Source: Siculibacillus sp.
GTDB lineage: Bacteria; Pseudomonadota; Alphaproteobacteria; Rhizobiales; Ancalomicrobiaceae
Direction of reading: 5' to 3'
NCBI GenBank assembly: GCA_030247555.1
Contig: JAOTSD010000028.1
Location: 1 to 49,849, forward strand
Length of the DNA stretch: 49,849 nucleotides
Shown: in pieces, positions 42,382 through 49,849 of the stretch
How positions within the stretch are numbered: position 1 is the stretch's first letter
Layout of the letters: every line of letters starts with the position of its first letter
Translations under genes and position numbers: made by a program
The notes under the pieces: model-generated
The model's input: the letters and a program-made list of their open reading frames with translations, nothing else
Database searches by the model: none
Told to the model about the DNA's origin: nothing

Positions 42382-43607
42382 CCACGCTCACCGCCCGCAT
42401 CTCCGACCTCGTCGACGCCCGTTTCGACGAGGAGGTCGCCTTCCTCGCCGAACTGGTGAAGGTGCCCTCCGACAATCCCCCGGGCGATTGCGCGCCGCAT
42501 GCCGAGGTCACCGCCGGTCTGCTGGAGAAGCTCGGCTTCGAGGTCTCGCGCCATCCGGTGCCGAAGGCGGTGGTCGAGGCGGCGGGCATGAAGACCGCCA
42601 CCAACATCGTCGCCCGCCGCACCTATGGTTCCGGCGGTCCGGTGATCGCGCTCAACATCCACGGCGACGTGGTGCCGCCCGGCGAGGGCTGGACCGCCGA
42701 CCCCTACGGCGCCGAGATCCGCGACGGCTGGATGTACGGCCGCGGCGTCGCCGTGTCGAAGTCCGACTTCGCCACCTACGCCTTCGCCGTGCTGGCGCTG
42801 GAGGAGGCCGGCGTCGCCCTGAACGGCGCGATCGAGCTGCACGGCACCTGGGATGAGGAGGCCGGCGGCGAGATCGGTCCGAAGTGGCTGATCGACGAGG
42901 GGATCGTGAAGCCCGACCTCGCCATCGCCGCCGCCTTCTCCTACGCCGTGGTCGACGCCCACAACGGCTGCCTGCACCTCGAGATCACGGTGGAAGGTCG
43001 CTCGGCCCACGCCGCCATGCCCTTCACCGGCGTCGACGCGCTGGAGGCGGCCACGGGCGTGCTGAACGCCCTCTACGCCTTCCGCAAGTCGCTCGCCGCG
43101 AAGGTCTCGGCGACGCCGGGCATCGGCTCGCCCCAGCTCACCGTCGGGCTGATCTCCGGCGGCATCAACACCAACGTCGTCCCCGACAAAGTGACGCTGC
43201 GCCTCGATCGCCGCATGATCCCCGAGGAGAACCCGGAGGCGGTGGAGGCCGAACTCGTCGGCGTGATCGAAGGCGCCATGCGCGCCCATCCCGCGGCCCG
43301 GGTGAACGTGAAGCGCATCCTGCTCGCCCGCCCGCTGACCCCGCTCCCCGGATCGAAGAAGCTCTCCGAGACGCTGGCCCGCCGCGCGACGGAGGTCTTC
43401 GGCGTGGCCGTGGGGGTGACGGGCGTGCCGCTCTACACCGACGCCCGCCACTATGCCGATGCCGGCATCCCCATCGTTCTCTACGGCGCCGGTCCACGCA
43501 CCATCACCGAGGCCAACGCCCATCGCGCCGACGAGCGCCTGCCGCTCGAAGATCTCAGGAAGGCGACCAAGGTGATGGCGCTGGCGCTGGCCGACCTCCT
43601 CGGGTGA
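42378..43607 (+). CDS. M20-family metallohydrolase, substrate unknown
   Basis: 409 aa, ArgE/DapE/ACY1-like. Metal-site stretches are LNIHGDVVPPGEGW, GRGVAVSKSDFATY (the bridging Asp) and WDEEAGGEIGP. The lid domain has EGRSAHAAMPFTGVDALEA, and the C-terminal His lies in YTDARHYADAG. It ends the purine cluster, coupled to guaD by a 4-bp overlap. A role in a late ureide step or hydrolysis of an amide nitrogen compound would fit, but the sequence does not name the substrate. It is clearly distinct from the AllC-type gene upstream. Confidence 0.88.
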   Translation: MTTLTARISDLVDARFDEEVAFLAELVKVPSDNPPGDCAPHAEVTAGLLEKLGFEVSRHPVPKAVVEAAGMKTATNIVARRTYGSGGPVIALNIHGDVVPPGEGWTADPYGAEIRDGWMYGRGVAVSKSDFATYAFAVLALEEAGVALNGAIELHGTWDEEAGGEIGPKWLIDEGIVKPDLAIAAAFSYAVVDAHNGCLHLEITVEGRSAHAAMPFTGVDALEAATGVLNALYAFRKSLAAKVSATPGIGSPQLTVGLISGGINTNVVPDKVTLRLDRRMIPEENPEAVEAELVGVIEGAMRAHPAARVNVKRILLARPLTPLPGSKKLSETLARRATEVFGVAVGVTGVPLYTDARHYADAGIPIVLYGAGPRTITEANAHRADERLPLEDLRKATKVMALALADLLG

Positions 43608-43900
43608 GGCGCATCGCGTCGACGGACGCCACGAAAGGCCGGGGCGGCGGCGCCATTCCGCCCCTTCCGGTTCGCGGCGTCACCTGTTAGAAACGGCCGC
43701 CATGAATTCTCGGACGACCGATCCGGCGAGCCGCCTCGCCATACGCGCCCAGACGACGCGAATTATCGGCCCGGCTCCGCGCGGTCGCGTCTGACGCCGG
43801 CCGCCGGATCCGGGATACGCACGCTCGCCCCGCCGCCGGCCGGGCTGGAGCGATCCGAGACACGCGGCGACGCTTCCGTCGCCCGCCCCACGTTCCCCCG
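43608..43900. other. Gap between purine cluster and ileS
   Basis: 293 bp. A terminator-like hairpin (43641-43664) lies 34 bases after the cluster. A 30-codon frame at 43702-43794 has no recognisable features. The ileS promoter should be here, but no convincing -35/-10 pair was seen. No T-box or other riboswitch structure was recognised. Confidence 0.45.
43641..43664 (+). terminator. Hairpin at end of purine cluster
   Basis: GGGGCGG (43641-43647) pairs with CCGCCCC (43658-43664), 10-nt loop, followed by TTCCGGTTC. A weak T-rich tail suggests a possible intrinsic terminator. Confidence 0.45.
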
Positions 43901-46834
43901 ATGTCGGATGCCGAAATGACCGCCGAACCCGTCGACTATTCGAAGACCCTGTTCCTGCCCGTGACCGATTTCCCGATGCGCGCCGGCCTGCCGCAGCGCG
44001 AGCCGGAGATCCTGGCCAAGTGGGAGAGGGAAGACCTCTACCGCGCCCAGCGGGCGAAGGCCGCCGGGCGGTCGAAGTTCGTCCTCCACGACGGCCCGCC
44101 CTACGCCAACGGCCATCTCCACATCGGCCACGCGCTGAACAAGATCCTGAAAGACGTGATCACCCGCCAGAAGCAGATGGAAGGGTTCGACTCGAACTAC
44201 GTTCCGGGCTGGGACTGCCATGGCCTGCCGATCGAGTGGAAGATCGAGGAGAAGTATCGCGCCGCGGGCAAGAACAAGGACGAGGTGCCGATCAACGAGT
44301 TCCGCGCCGAATGCCGCGCCTTCGCCGAGCACTGGGTCGAGGTGCAGTCGGCCGAGTTCCAGCGCCTCGGCGTCATCGGCGACTTCCGCGACCCGTATCT
44401 CACCATGAGCTACGAGGCCGAGGCGGTGATCGCCAACGAGATACAGAAGTTCGCGCTGACCGGCCAGCTCTATCGCGGCTCCAAGCCGGTGATGTGGTCG
44501 GTGGTGGAGAAGACCGCGCTGGCCGAGGCGGAAGTCGAGTATCAGGACCACACGAGCGATACGATCTTCGTGAAGTTCCCGGTGACCTCCGGCGGCGACC
44601 ACGCCGGCGCCTCGGTGGTGATCTGGACGACCACCCCTTGGACCATCCCCGGCAATCGTGCGGTCTCCTTCTCGAACCGCATCGCCTACGGCCTCTATCG
44701 TGTGAACGATGCGCCGGAGGGCAACTGGGCCACGTCGGGCGATACGCTGATCCTCGCCGACAAGCTCGCCGAAGAGGTGATGAAGGCCGCCAAGGTCTCG
44801 TCCTTCCAGAAGATCGCGACGGTCTCGGCGGCCGATCTTGCGGGGGTGACCCTCGCCCATCCGCTGGCGGCCCTCGGCTATGATTTCGTCGTGCCGATGC
44901 TCGACGGCGACCACGTCACCGACGACTCGGGCACCGGCTTCGTCCACACCGCGCCGGGCCACGGCCGCGAGGACTTCGAAATCTGGATGTCCAATGCGCG
45001 GGCGCTCGAAGCGCGCGGCATCTCGACCGAGATCCCCTTCACCGTCGACGACGCCGGCGTGCTGACCGAGGACGCGCCGGGCTTCGTCGGGCGCACCGTC
45101 ATCACCGCCGACGGCGACAAGGGCGACGCCAACGCCACCGTCATCGGCGCGCTGATCGCGGCCGGGGCGCTGATCGGCCGCGGCCGGCTCAAGCACCAGT
45201 ATCCGCACTCCTGGCGCTCCAAGAAGCCGGTGATCTTCCGCAACACGCCGCAGTGGTTCATCCACATGGACAGCGACATCGAGGCCCAAGGCGACACGCT
45301 GCGCGCCCGCGCCCTGAAGGCGATCGAGGAGACCACCTTCTATCCGCCGGCCGGCCAGAACCGCCTCAACGGCATGATCGCCAACCGCCCGGACTGGGTG
45401 GTGTCGCGCCAGCGCGCCTGGGGCGTGCCGATCGCGGTGTTCCGCAACACGCGCACCCACGAGCTGGCGCCGGGGCCGCAGTTCGCCGGCAACGACGAGC
45501 TGATGACGCGCGTCCAAGACGCCTTCGTCGAGCACGGCGCCGACGCCTGGTACGAGGCCGGGGCCAAGGAGCGCTTCCTCGGCGGACTGGTCGACGACCT
45601 CGCCGAGTGGGAGCAGGTCACCGACATCCTCGACGTCTGGTTCGACAGTGGCTCGACCCACGCCTTCTGCCTGAGGAAGCGCCCCGACCTGAAGTGGCCG
45701 GCCGACATGTATCTCGAGGGCTCGGACCAGCATCGCGGCTGGTTCCATTCCTCGCTGCTCGAGAGCTGCGGCACCAACGGCCGGGCTCCCTACGACAGCG
45801 TGCTCACCCACGGCTTCGTCATGGCCGAGGACGGGCGCAAGATGTCGAAGTCGCTCGGCAACATCGTCAGCCCGCAGGACGTGATCTCCCAGTCGGGCGC
45901 CGACATCCTGCGGTTGTGGGTGATGGCATCCGACTATGCCGACGACCTCAGGATCGGCAAGGAGATCCTCAAGACCAACGTCGAGGCCTATCGCAAGCTC
46001 AGGAACACCATCCGCTGGATGCTCGGCACGCTCGCCCATCACGACGCGGCGCTCGATCCGGCGCTCGGCGAGATGCCGGAGCTCGAGCGGTTGATGCTGC
46101 ATCGTCTCTTCGAGGTCGGCGAGACGGTGAAGGCGGGCTACGCCGAATACGACTTCAAGCGCGTCGTCGGCGCGATCATGAACTTCATGGTCGTCGATCT
46201 CTCCGCCTTCTGGTTCGACGTCCGCAAGGACGCGCTCTACTGCGAGCCGCACTCCTCGGTGAAGCGCCGGGCCGCGCTCGCCGTGGTGGCGCATCTCTTC
46301 GATGCGCTCGCCAAATGGCTCGCCCCGATGCTGCCCTTCACCATGGAAGAGGCCTGGGGCCACGCTCATCCGGGCGCGACGTCGATCCACCTCGAGCTCT
46401 TCCCCGAGCTTCCGACGGCTTGGAAGGACGAAGCGCTGGCGGCCAAGTGGGCCAAGGTGCGCGACGTCCGTCGCGTCATCACCGGGGCGCTCGAGGTCGA
46501 GCGCGCCGCCAAGCGCATCGGCTCCAGCCTCGAGGCGGCTCCGATCGTCCACATCACCGACGTCGATCTCGTCACGGCGCTGGAGGGGGTCGACCTCGCC
46601 GAGGTCGCCATCACCTCGGGCGTCACCGTCACCGGCGAAGAAGGGCCGCAGGAGGCTTTCCGACTCTACGACGTCGCCGGCGTCGCGGTCGAGCCGAACA
46701 AGGCGGTGGGTCCGAAATGCGCCCGCTCTTGGCGGATCGTGCCGGACGTCGGCTCCGACCCGGAGTTCCCGGACGTCTCGGCGCGCGACGCGGCGGCGCT
46801 GCGCGAATGGCGGGCGCGGGGTGGAGCCGCATGA
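43901..46834 (+). CDS. ileS: Isoleucyl-tRNA synthetase
   Basis: 977 aa, class I synthetase with an editing (CP1) domain. The HIGH motif is at 74-77 within [16 protein letters not shown], and KMSKS at 647-651 in [12 protein letters not shown]. The editing domain region includes [15 protein letters not shown] and [34 protein letters not shown] and [12 protein letters not shown] are also diagnostic. The ATG at 43901 starts [20 protein letters not shown]. An ATG 15 bp later is an alternative, and neither has a strong ribosome site. The stop overlaps lspA (ATGA). Confidence 0.97.
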   Translation: MSDAEMTAEPVDYSKTLFLPVTDFPMRAGLPQREPEILAKWEREDLYRAQRAKAAGRSKFVLHDGPPYANGHLHIGHALNKILKDVITRQKQMEGFDSNYVPGWDCHGLPIEWKIEEKYRAAGKNKDEVPINEFRAECRAFAEHWVEVQSAEFQRLGVIGDFRDPYLTMSYEAEAVIANEIQKFALTGQLYRGSKPVMWSVVEKTALAEAEVEYQDHTSDTIFVKFPVTSGGDHAGASVVIWTTTPWTIPGNRAVSFSNRIAYGLYRVNDAPEGNWATSGDTLILADKLAEEVMKAAKVSSFQKIATVSAADLAGVTLAHPLAALGYDFVVPMLDGDHVTDDSGTGFVHTAPGHGREDFEIWMSNARALEARGISTEIPFTVDDAGVLTEDAPGFVGRTVITADGDKGDANATVIGALIAAGALIGRGRLKHQYPHSWRSKKPVIFRNTPQWFIHMDSDIEAQGDTLRARALKAIEETTFYPPAGQNRLNGMIANRPDWVVSRQRAWGVPIAVFRNTRTHELAPGPQFAGNDELMTRVQDAFVEHGADAWYEAGAKERFLGGLVDDLAEWEQVTDILDVWFDSGSTHAFCLRKRPDLKWPADMYLEGSDQHRGWFHSSLLESCGTNGRAPYDSVLTHGFVMAEDGRKMSKSLGNIVSPQDVISQSGADILRLWVMASDYADDLRIGKEILKTNVEAYRKLRNTIRWMLGTLAHHDAALDPALGEMPELERLMLHRLFEVGETVKAGYAEYDFKRVVGAIMNFMVVDLSAFWFDVRKDALYCEPHSSVKRRAALAVVAHLFDALAKWLAPMLPFTMEEAWGHAHPGATSIHLELFPELPTAWKDEALAAKWAKVRDVRRVITGALEVERAAKRIGSSLEAAPIVHITDVDLVTALEGVDLAEVAITSGVTVTGEEGPQEAFRLYDVAGVAVEPNKAVGPKCARSWRIVPDVGSDPEFPDVSARDAAALREWRARGGAA

Positions 46835-47340
46835 GCCGGCTCTCGCCCTTTCGGCTCGGCCTGATCGTGACCGTCCTCGGGCTGGTTCTCGATCAGGCGT
46901 CGAAACTGTGGTTGCTTCTCGGCGTGCGGCTCGACGAGGTCGGGCCGATCCCGCTCGCCCCCTTCGCCGAACTGCGCCTCATCTGGAACTACGGCATCTC
47001 CTACGGCTTCTTCCAGGCCGAGAGCGATTTCGGCCGCTGGGCGCTCTTCGCCTTTTCCGTCGTCGCCTCGGTGGCGTTGATCGTCTGGATGGCCCGGGCC
47101 GAGAGCCGCCTCCTCGCCGTCTCCCTCGGCCTCGTCGTCGGTGGAGCGATCGGCAACGCCGTCGACCGGGCCTGGTGGGGTGCGGTCGTCGATTTCGCCC
47201 ATCTCTTCCTACCGGACAGGTCGCGCTCCTGGTACGTCTTCAACCTCGCCGACGTCTGGATCGTTGTCGGGGTCATCGGCCTCCTGTATGACTCCCTCGT
47301 CTCCGGTCCCAAGGATGCCACAAAGTCCGGGTCTTCCTGA
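46831..47340 (+). CDS. lspA: Lipoprotein signal peptidase (signal peptidase II)
   Basis: 169 aa, four membrane helices. It cleaves prolipoprotein signal peptides before the lipidated Cys. The aspartyl dyad is D121 ([10 protein letters not shown]) and D141 (FNLADVWIV). The conserved [10 protein letters not shown] (N109, D112) and N-terminal LVLDQASK (D21) are present. It is coupled to ileS by a 4-bp overlap, a common arrangement. A probable substrate, the lipoprotein at 47446, is immediately downstream. Confidence 0.96.
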   Translation: MSRLSPFRLGLIVTVLGLVLDQASKLWLLLGVRLDEVGPIPLAPFAELRLIWNYGISYGFFQAESDFGRWALFAFSVVASVALIVWMARAESRLLAVSLGLVVGGAIGNAVDRAWWGAVVDFAHLFLPDRSRSWYVFNLADVWIVVGVIGLLYDSLVSGPKDATKSGSS

Positions 47341-47348
47341 GACGCGTA

Positions 47349-47376
47349 CGGTGGCGGGAGCGCGTTTCCGCCACCG
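47349..47376 (+). terminator. Hairpin after lspA
   Basis: CGGTGGCGG (47349-47357) pairs with CCGCCACCG (47368-47376), 10-nt loop. It lies between lspA and the lipoprotein gene. No T tract follows, so readthrough is likely. Confidence 0.45.
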
Positions 47377-47445
47377 ACCGATTGTTCGCATCGTGAGCGC
47401 CGGACGAGGACTTCGTCTTCGCCACCGGCCGGGAGATCCACCTCC

Positions 47446-48078
47446 GTGACGACGAAGTTCTCGAAGACGGCGCCGAGCGCCTCCGCGGTCCTGCTCCTCG
47501 CCGCCCTGGTCTCGGGCTGCGCAAGTTCGACCGATGGTTTCGTCGAGGAGGGGTCCGACACCGAGGCGGTGGACACCAACGTGATGAAGGGCGTGATGAC
47601 GAGCCTCGGCGCCATCGATCCGCACGAGAAGCCGGTCGAGTATCGCCCCCGCGCCCCCTTGGTGGTGCCGCCGAAGCGCGATCTGCGTGAGCCGCTCGAC
47701 CCCGCACGCGCGACGCCGTCGAGCTTTCCGCGCAACCCGGAGGACGTCGCCGAGGAGAACCGCCGGGCGGCGCTCGACAAGGACGTCGACCCGACCAAGA
47801 GCGGGCGGGTGATGACCCCCGAAGAACTGGCCCGCTACGCCATTCCCGGTTCCGGGCAGATGCGCGTCTACGACGACAATCCCGGCCGCCGCCTGACCCC
47901 GGAGCAGATGTCCGGCCAGGCGCAGGTCAACGCCGAGGCGATCAAGCGGGCCGAGAACCCGGCCGGCCGTCGCAGTCTGGCCGAACCGCCGGATGCCTAT
48001 CGCAAGCCCTCGCCCAACGCCCCGGTCGCCGCTCCCGAGGAGAAGTCCTCGTGGAAGCCGAGCTGGTGGCCGCTCTGA
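47446..48078 (+). CDS. DUF3035-type lipoprotein
   Basis: 210 aa from a GTG at 47446 with GGGAGATCC upstream. The signal peptide ends in lipobox LVSGCAS, with lipidated C25. The mature protein is polar, Pro- and charge-rich and probably largely unstructured, with AAL-type repeats around RAPLVVPPKRDLREPLDP and MTPEELARYAIPG. It resembles the DUF3035 lipoproteins often found next to lspA and M16 protease genes in alphaproteobacteria. No function is known. Confidence 0.82.
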   Translation: MTTKFSKTAPSASAVLLLAALVSGCASSTDGFVEEGSDTEAVDTNVMKGVMTSLGAIDPHEKPVEYRPRAPLVVPPKRDLREPLDPARATPSSFPRNPEDVAEENRRAALDKDVDPTKSGRVMTPEELARYAIPGSGQMRVYDDNPGRRLTPEQMSGQAQVNAEAIKRAENPAGRRSLAEPPDAYRKPSPNAPVAAPEEKSSWKPSWWPL

Positions 48079-48260
48079 GCGTGAGGCGCGATCCGCGCCG
48101 CCCCCTTGGCGCGTGACGGAATTTCGCCATATCCATCGGACACGAACGGGCCGGATGGGATCACGGTCGAATCCGGCCGGTCCGAAGCGCCGCCCGACGC
48201 GGTGCGAGACCGTCGGCGATCGGCCGCTCCGCCGTCGTCCGCGAACAGGGAGGTGAGCCG

Positions 48261-49808
48261 TTGTACCGCCGATCCGCCGTCACCACGTCGCCGCGTCGCC
48301 GTGCCACGAGCCTCGCTCTCCTCGTCCTCGCCGCCTGTCTCGCTCTCGCCCCCGCGGTGCCGGCGGCGGCCCAACCCGCGACGGCACCGGTCGCCGGAAC
48401 GATGGCCCCCGCTGCGGCGACGGCCGGACCGGCGGTATCGACCTTCTCGCTGCCCAACGGCCTCTCGGTCGTGGTCGTTCCCGACCACCGGGCACCGGTC
48501 GTCACCCACATGATCTGGTACAAGGCCGGTTCCGCCGACGAACCGCCCGGCAAGTCCGGCATCGCCCACTATCTCGAACACCTGATGTTCAAGGGCACCA
48601 GGGCCAATCCGGACGGCGCCTTCTCCAAGAAGGTCTCCGAGATCGGCGGCCAGGAGAACGCCTTCACCTCCTACGACTACACCGCCTACCACCAGCGCGT
48701 CGCCAAGCAGCATCTGCGCACCATGATGGCGCTCGAGGCGGACCGGATGCAGAACCTCTCCTTCGACCCCAAGGTCGCGGAGCCGGAACTGAAGGTCGTG
48801 CTCGAGGAGCGCTCGATGCGCACCGACAACGACCCCTCCGCCCAACTCGGCGAGGCGATCGAGGCGGCGCTCCACCGCAACCACCCCTACCGGATCCCGG
48901 TGATCGGCTGGAAGAAGGAGATCGAGGCGCTGACCGCCGCCGATGCCTTCGCCTTCTATGATCGCTTCTACACCCCCAACAACGCCATCCTGGTGGTGGC
49001 CGGCGACGTCGACGAGAAGACCGTGCGCGACATGGCGCTCGACACCTACGGGCGAGTGCCGCGCCGCGCCGAGCCGGGCGTGCGCAAGCGGCCGAGCGAC
49101 CCGGAGATGCCCGGCGTGGTGCGGCTCGTCACCCGCGCCGACGAGCGCGTGTCGCAGCCCTCCTGGCGCCGCGTCCATCTGGTGCCGTCGGAGCGGACCG
49201 GTGCGCCGGGCGAGGCCGAGGCGCTCGATGTCCTCGCCGACGTCCTCGGCGGCGGCTCCAACAGCCGGCTCTACCGCGAGCTCGTCGCCGAGAAGGGAGT
49301 CGCCGCCAACGCCGGCGCCTACTATCGTTCGGGTTCGCTCGACGACGGCGCCCTGATGATCTACGCCACGCCGCGCGACGGGGTGAGCCTCGAGGACCTC
49401 GGCAAAGCCGTCGACGAGGTGGTGGCCGAACTGGCGAGCGGCGGGCCGACGGCCGAGGAGGTCGATCGTTCGGTCAAGAAGGTTCGCGCCGCCTGGATCC
49501 GCTCGCAGGACAATCAGGCGACGCTGGCGCGCATCTTCGGTCAGGTGTTGGCCACCGGCGGCGACATCGACGAAGTCCGCTCCTGGCCGGAGCGCATCCG
49601 CAAGGTCGGCCTCGCCGACGTCAAGACCGCCGCCACCACTTGGCTCACCGCCGACCGCGCCGTCACCGGCCACCTGAGGCCGGCGCCCTCGACCGGCAAG
49701 ACCGTGAGCAAGCGGACGATGCCCTTCGACCCCGCCGGTGCCGGCGGCCACATCCGCCATCACGAGGAAGCGCCGATGCCGGCGCTGCCGCCCGCGTCCC
49801 GTTTCTGA
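48261..49808 (+). CDS. M16-family zinc protease (pitrilysin-like), secreted
   Basis: 515 aa from a TTG, chosen because a strong ribosome site (GGGAGGTGAG) sits 4-5 nt upstream and the signal peptide follows directly (residues 17-38, ending PAAAQP). The inverted zinc motif HXXEH is H103, E106, H107 in GIAHYLEHLMFKGT, with the third ligand probably E183 (VVLEERSM). A second, inactive M16 half follows (RIPVIGWKKEIEALTAADAF, FYDRFYTPNNAILVVAGDVD). It is probably periplasmic, processing or degrading peptides. Such proteases commonly occur in tandem pairs, and a further gene starts 19 bp downstream. Confidence 0.93.
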   Translation: MYRRSAVTTSPRRRATSLALLVLAACLALAPAVPAAAQPATAPVAGTMAPAAATAGPAVSTFSLPNGLSVVVVPDHRAPVVTHMIWYKAGSADEPPGKSGIAHYLEHLMFKGTRANPDGAFSKKVSEIGGQENAFTSYDYTAYHQRVAKQHLRTMMALEADRMQNLSFDPKVAEPELKVVLEERSMRTDNDPSAQLGEAIEAALHRNHPYRIPVIGWKKEIEALTAADAFAFYDRFYTPNNAILVVAGDVDEKTVRDMALDTYGRVPRRAEPGVRKRPSDPEMPGVVRLVTRADERVSQPSWRRVHLVPSERTGAPGEAEALDVLADVLGGGSNSRLYRELVAEKGVAANAGAYYRSGSLDDGALMIYATPRDGVSLEDLGKAVDEVVAELASGGPTAEEVDRSVKKVRAAWIRSQDNQATLARIFGQVLATGGDIDEVRSWPERIRKVGLADVKTAATTWLTADRAVTGHLRPAPSTGKTVSKRTMPFDPAGAGGHIRHHEEAPMPALPPASRF

Positions 49809-49826
49809 CGCCCGAGAGGTCCGTCC

Positions 49827-49849
49827 ATGTTCGTCGCTTCTCCCGGAGC
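49827..49849 (+). CDS. Start of next gene, cut by window edge
   Basis: An ATG after CGAGAGG opens a frame reading MFVASPG before the window ends. By analogy with other alphaproteobacteria it may be the second M16 protease of a pair, but seven residues cannot show this. Confidence 0.35.

Noticed and set aside
43702-43794. 30-codon frame before ileS
   Set aside because: Considered as an isoleucine leader peptide, but it has no run of Ile codons (two adjacent at most), no ribosome site and no attenuator-like structure.

Overview
The window is a very GC-rich chromosomal segment from an alphaproteobacterium, most likely a member of the Hyphomicrobiales. The evidence is a class I lysyl-tRNA synthetase, a FixLJ/FixK oxygen cascade beside a cbb3 oxidase locus, 5-aminolevulinate synthase (C4 haem pathway), a membrane urate oxidase with a cytochrome c tail, and a DUF3035-type lipoprotein beside an M16 protease. 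No rRNA, tRNA, CRISPR array, insertion sequence or phage gene was seen. The first 34 bases are a sequencing-library transposase adapter, so the left edge is a contig end, not biology.

Bases 35-12330: a 5'-truncated S24-like gene and a secreted nuclease-fold protein converge on lysK. Then come a TerB-like protein, a large hybrid histidine kinase with an N-terminal sodium:solute symporter-like module, and mscL. Next is the oxygen-control block: fixL (soluble, haem-PAS residues conserved), fixJ, a stand-alone receiver, and fixK, followed by a YbaK-type deacylase.

Bases 12331-25310: micro-oxic respiration and haem. hemN, ccoNOQP, ccoGHIS and hemA lie together. Palindromes of the form TTGAC-N4-ATCAA occur upstream of hemN, ccoN and hemA, the expected target of the FixK encoded just upstream. 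The logic is: low O2 frees haem-FixL to phosphorylate FixJ, FixJ activates fixK, and FixK switches on the high-affinity oxidase and haem supply. ccoGHIS provides the copper and assembly factors. A CheY-like receiver is divergent from hemA.

Bases 25311-43607: a shortened MurJ-like flippase and a LysR regulator, then a compact purine uptake and degradation cluster on the + strand: uraH, xdhA, xdhB, xdhC, a BmpA-type ABC importer (ATPase, two permeases, binding protein), puuD, uraD, allC, guaD and an M20 hydrolase. Many junctions overlap, which indicates translational coupling. Together they import purines, deaminate guanine to xanthine, oxidise it to urate, and carry urate to allantoin and allantoate breakdown. 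No allantoinase is present in the window.

Bases 43608-49849: ileS overlapping lspA, a small lipoprotein, a TTG-started M16 zinc protease, and the first codons of a further gene cut by the right edge.

Most of the window is well-known biology. The parts most worth a second look are the stand-alone receiver between fixJ and fixK (a possible FixT-like feedback element), the geometry of the three FixK boxes, and the missing allantoinase.
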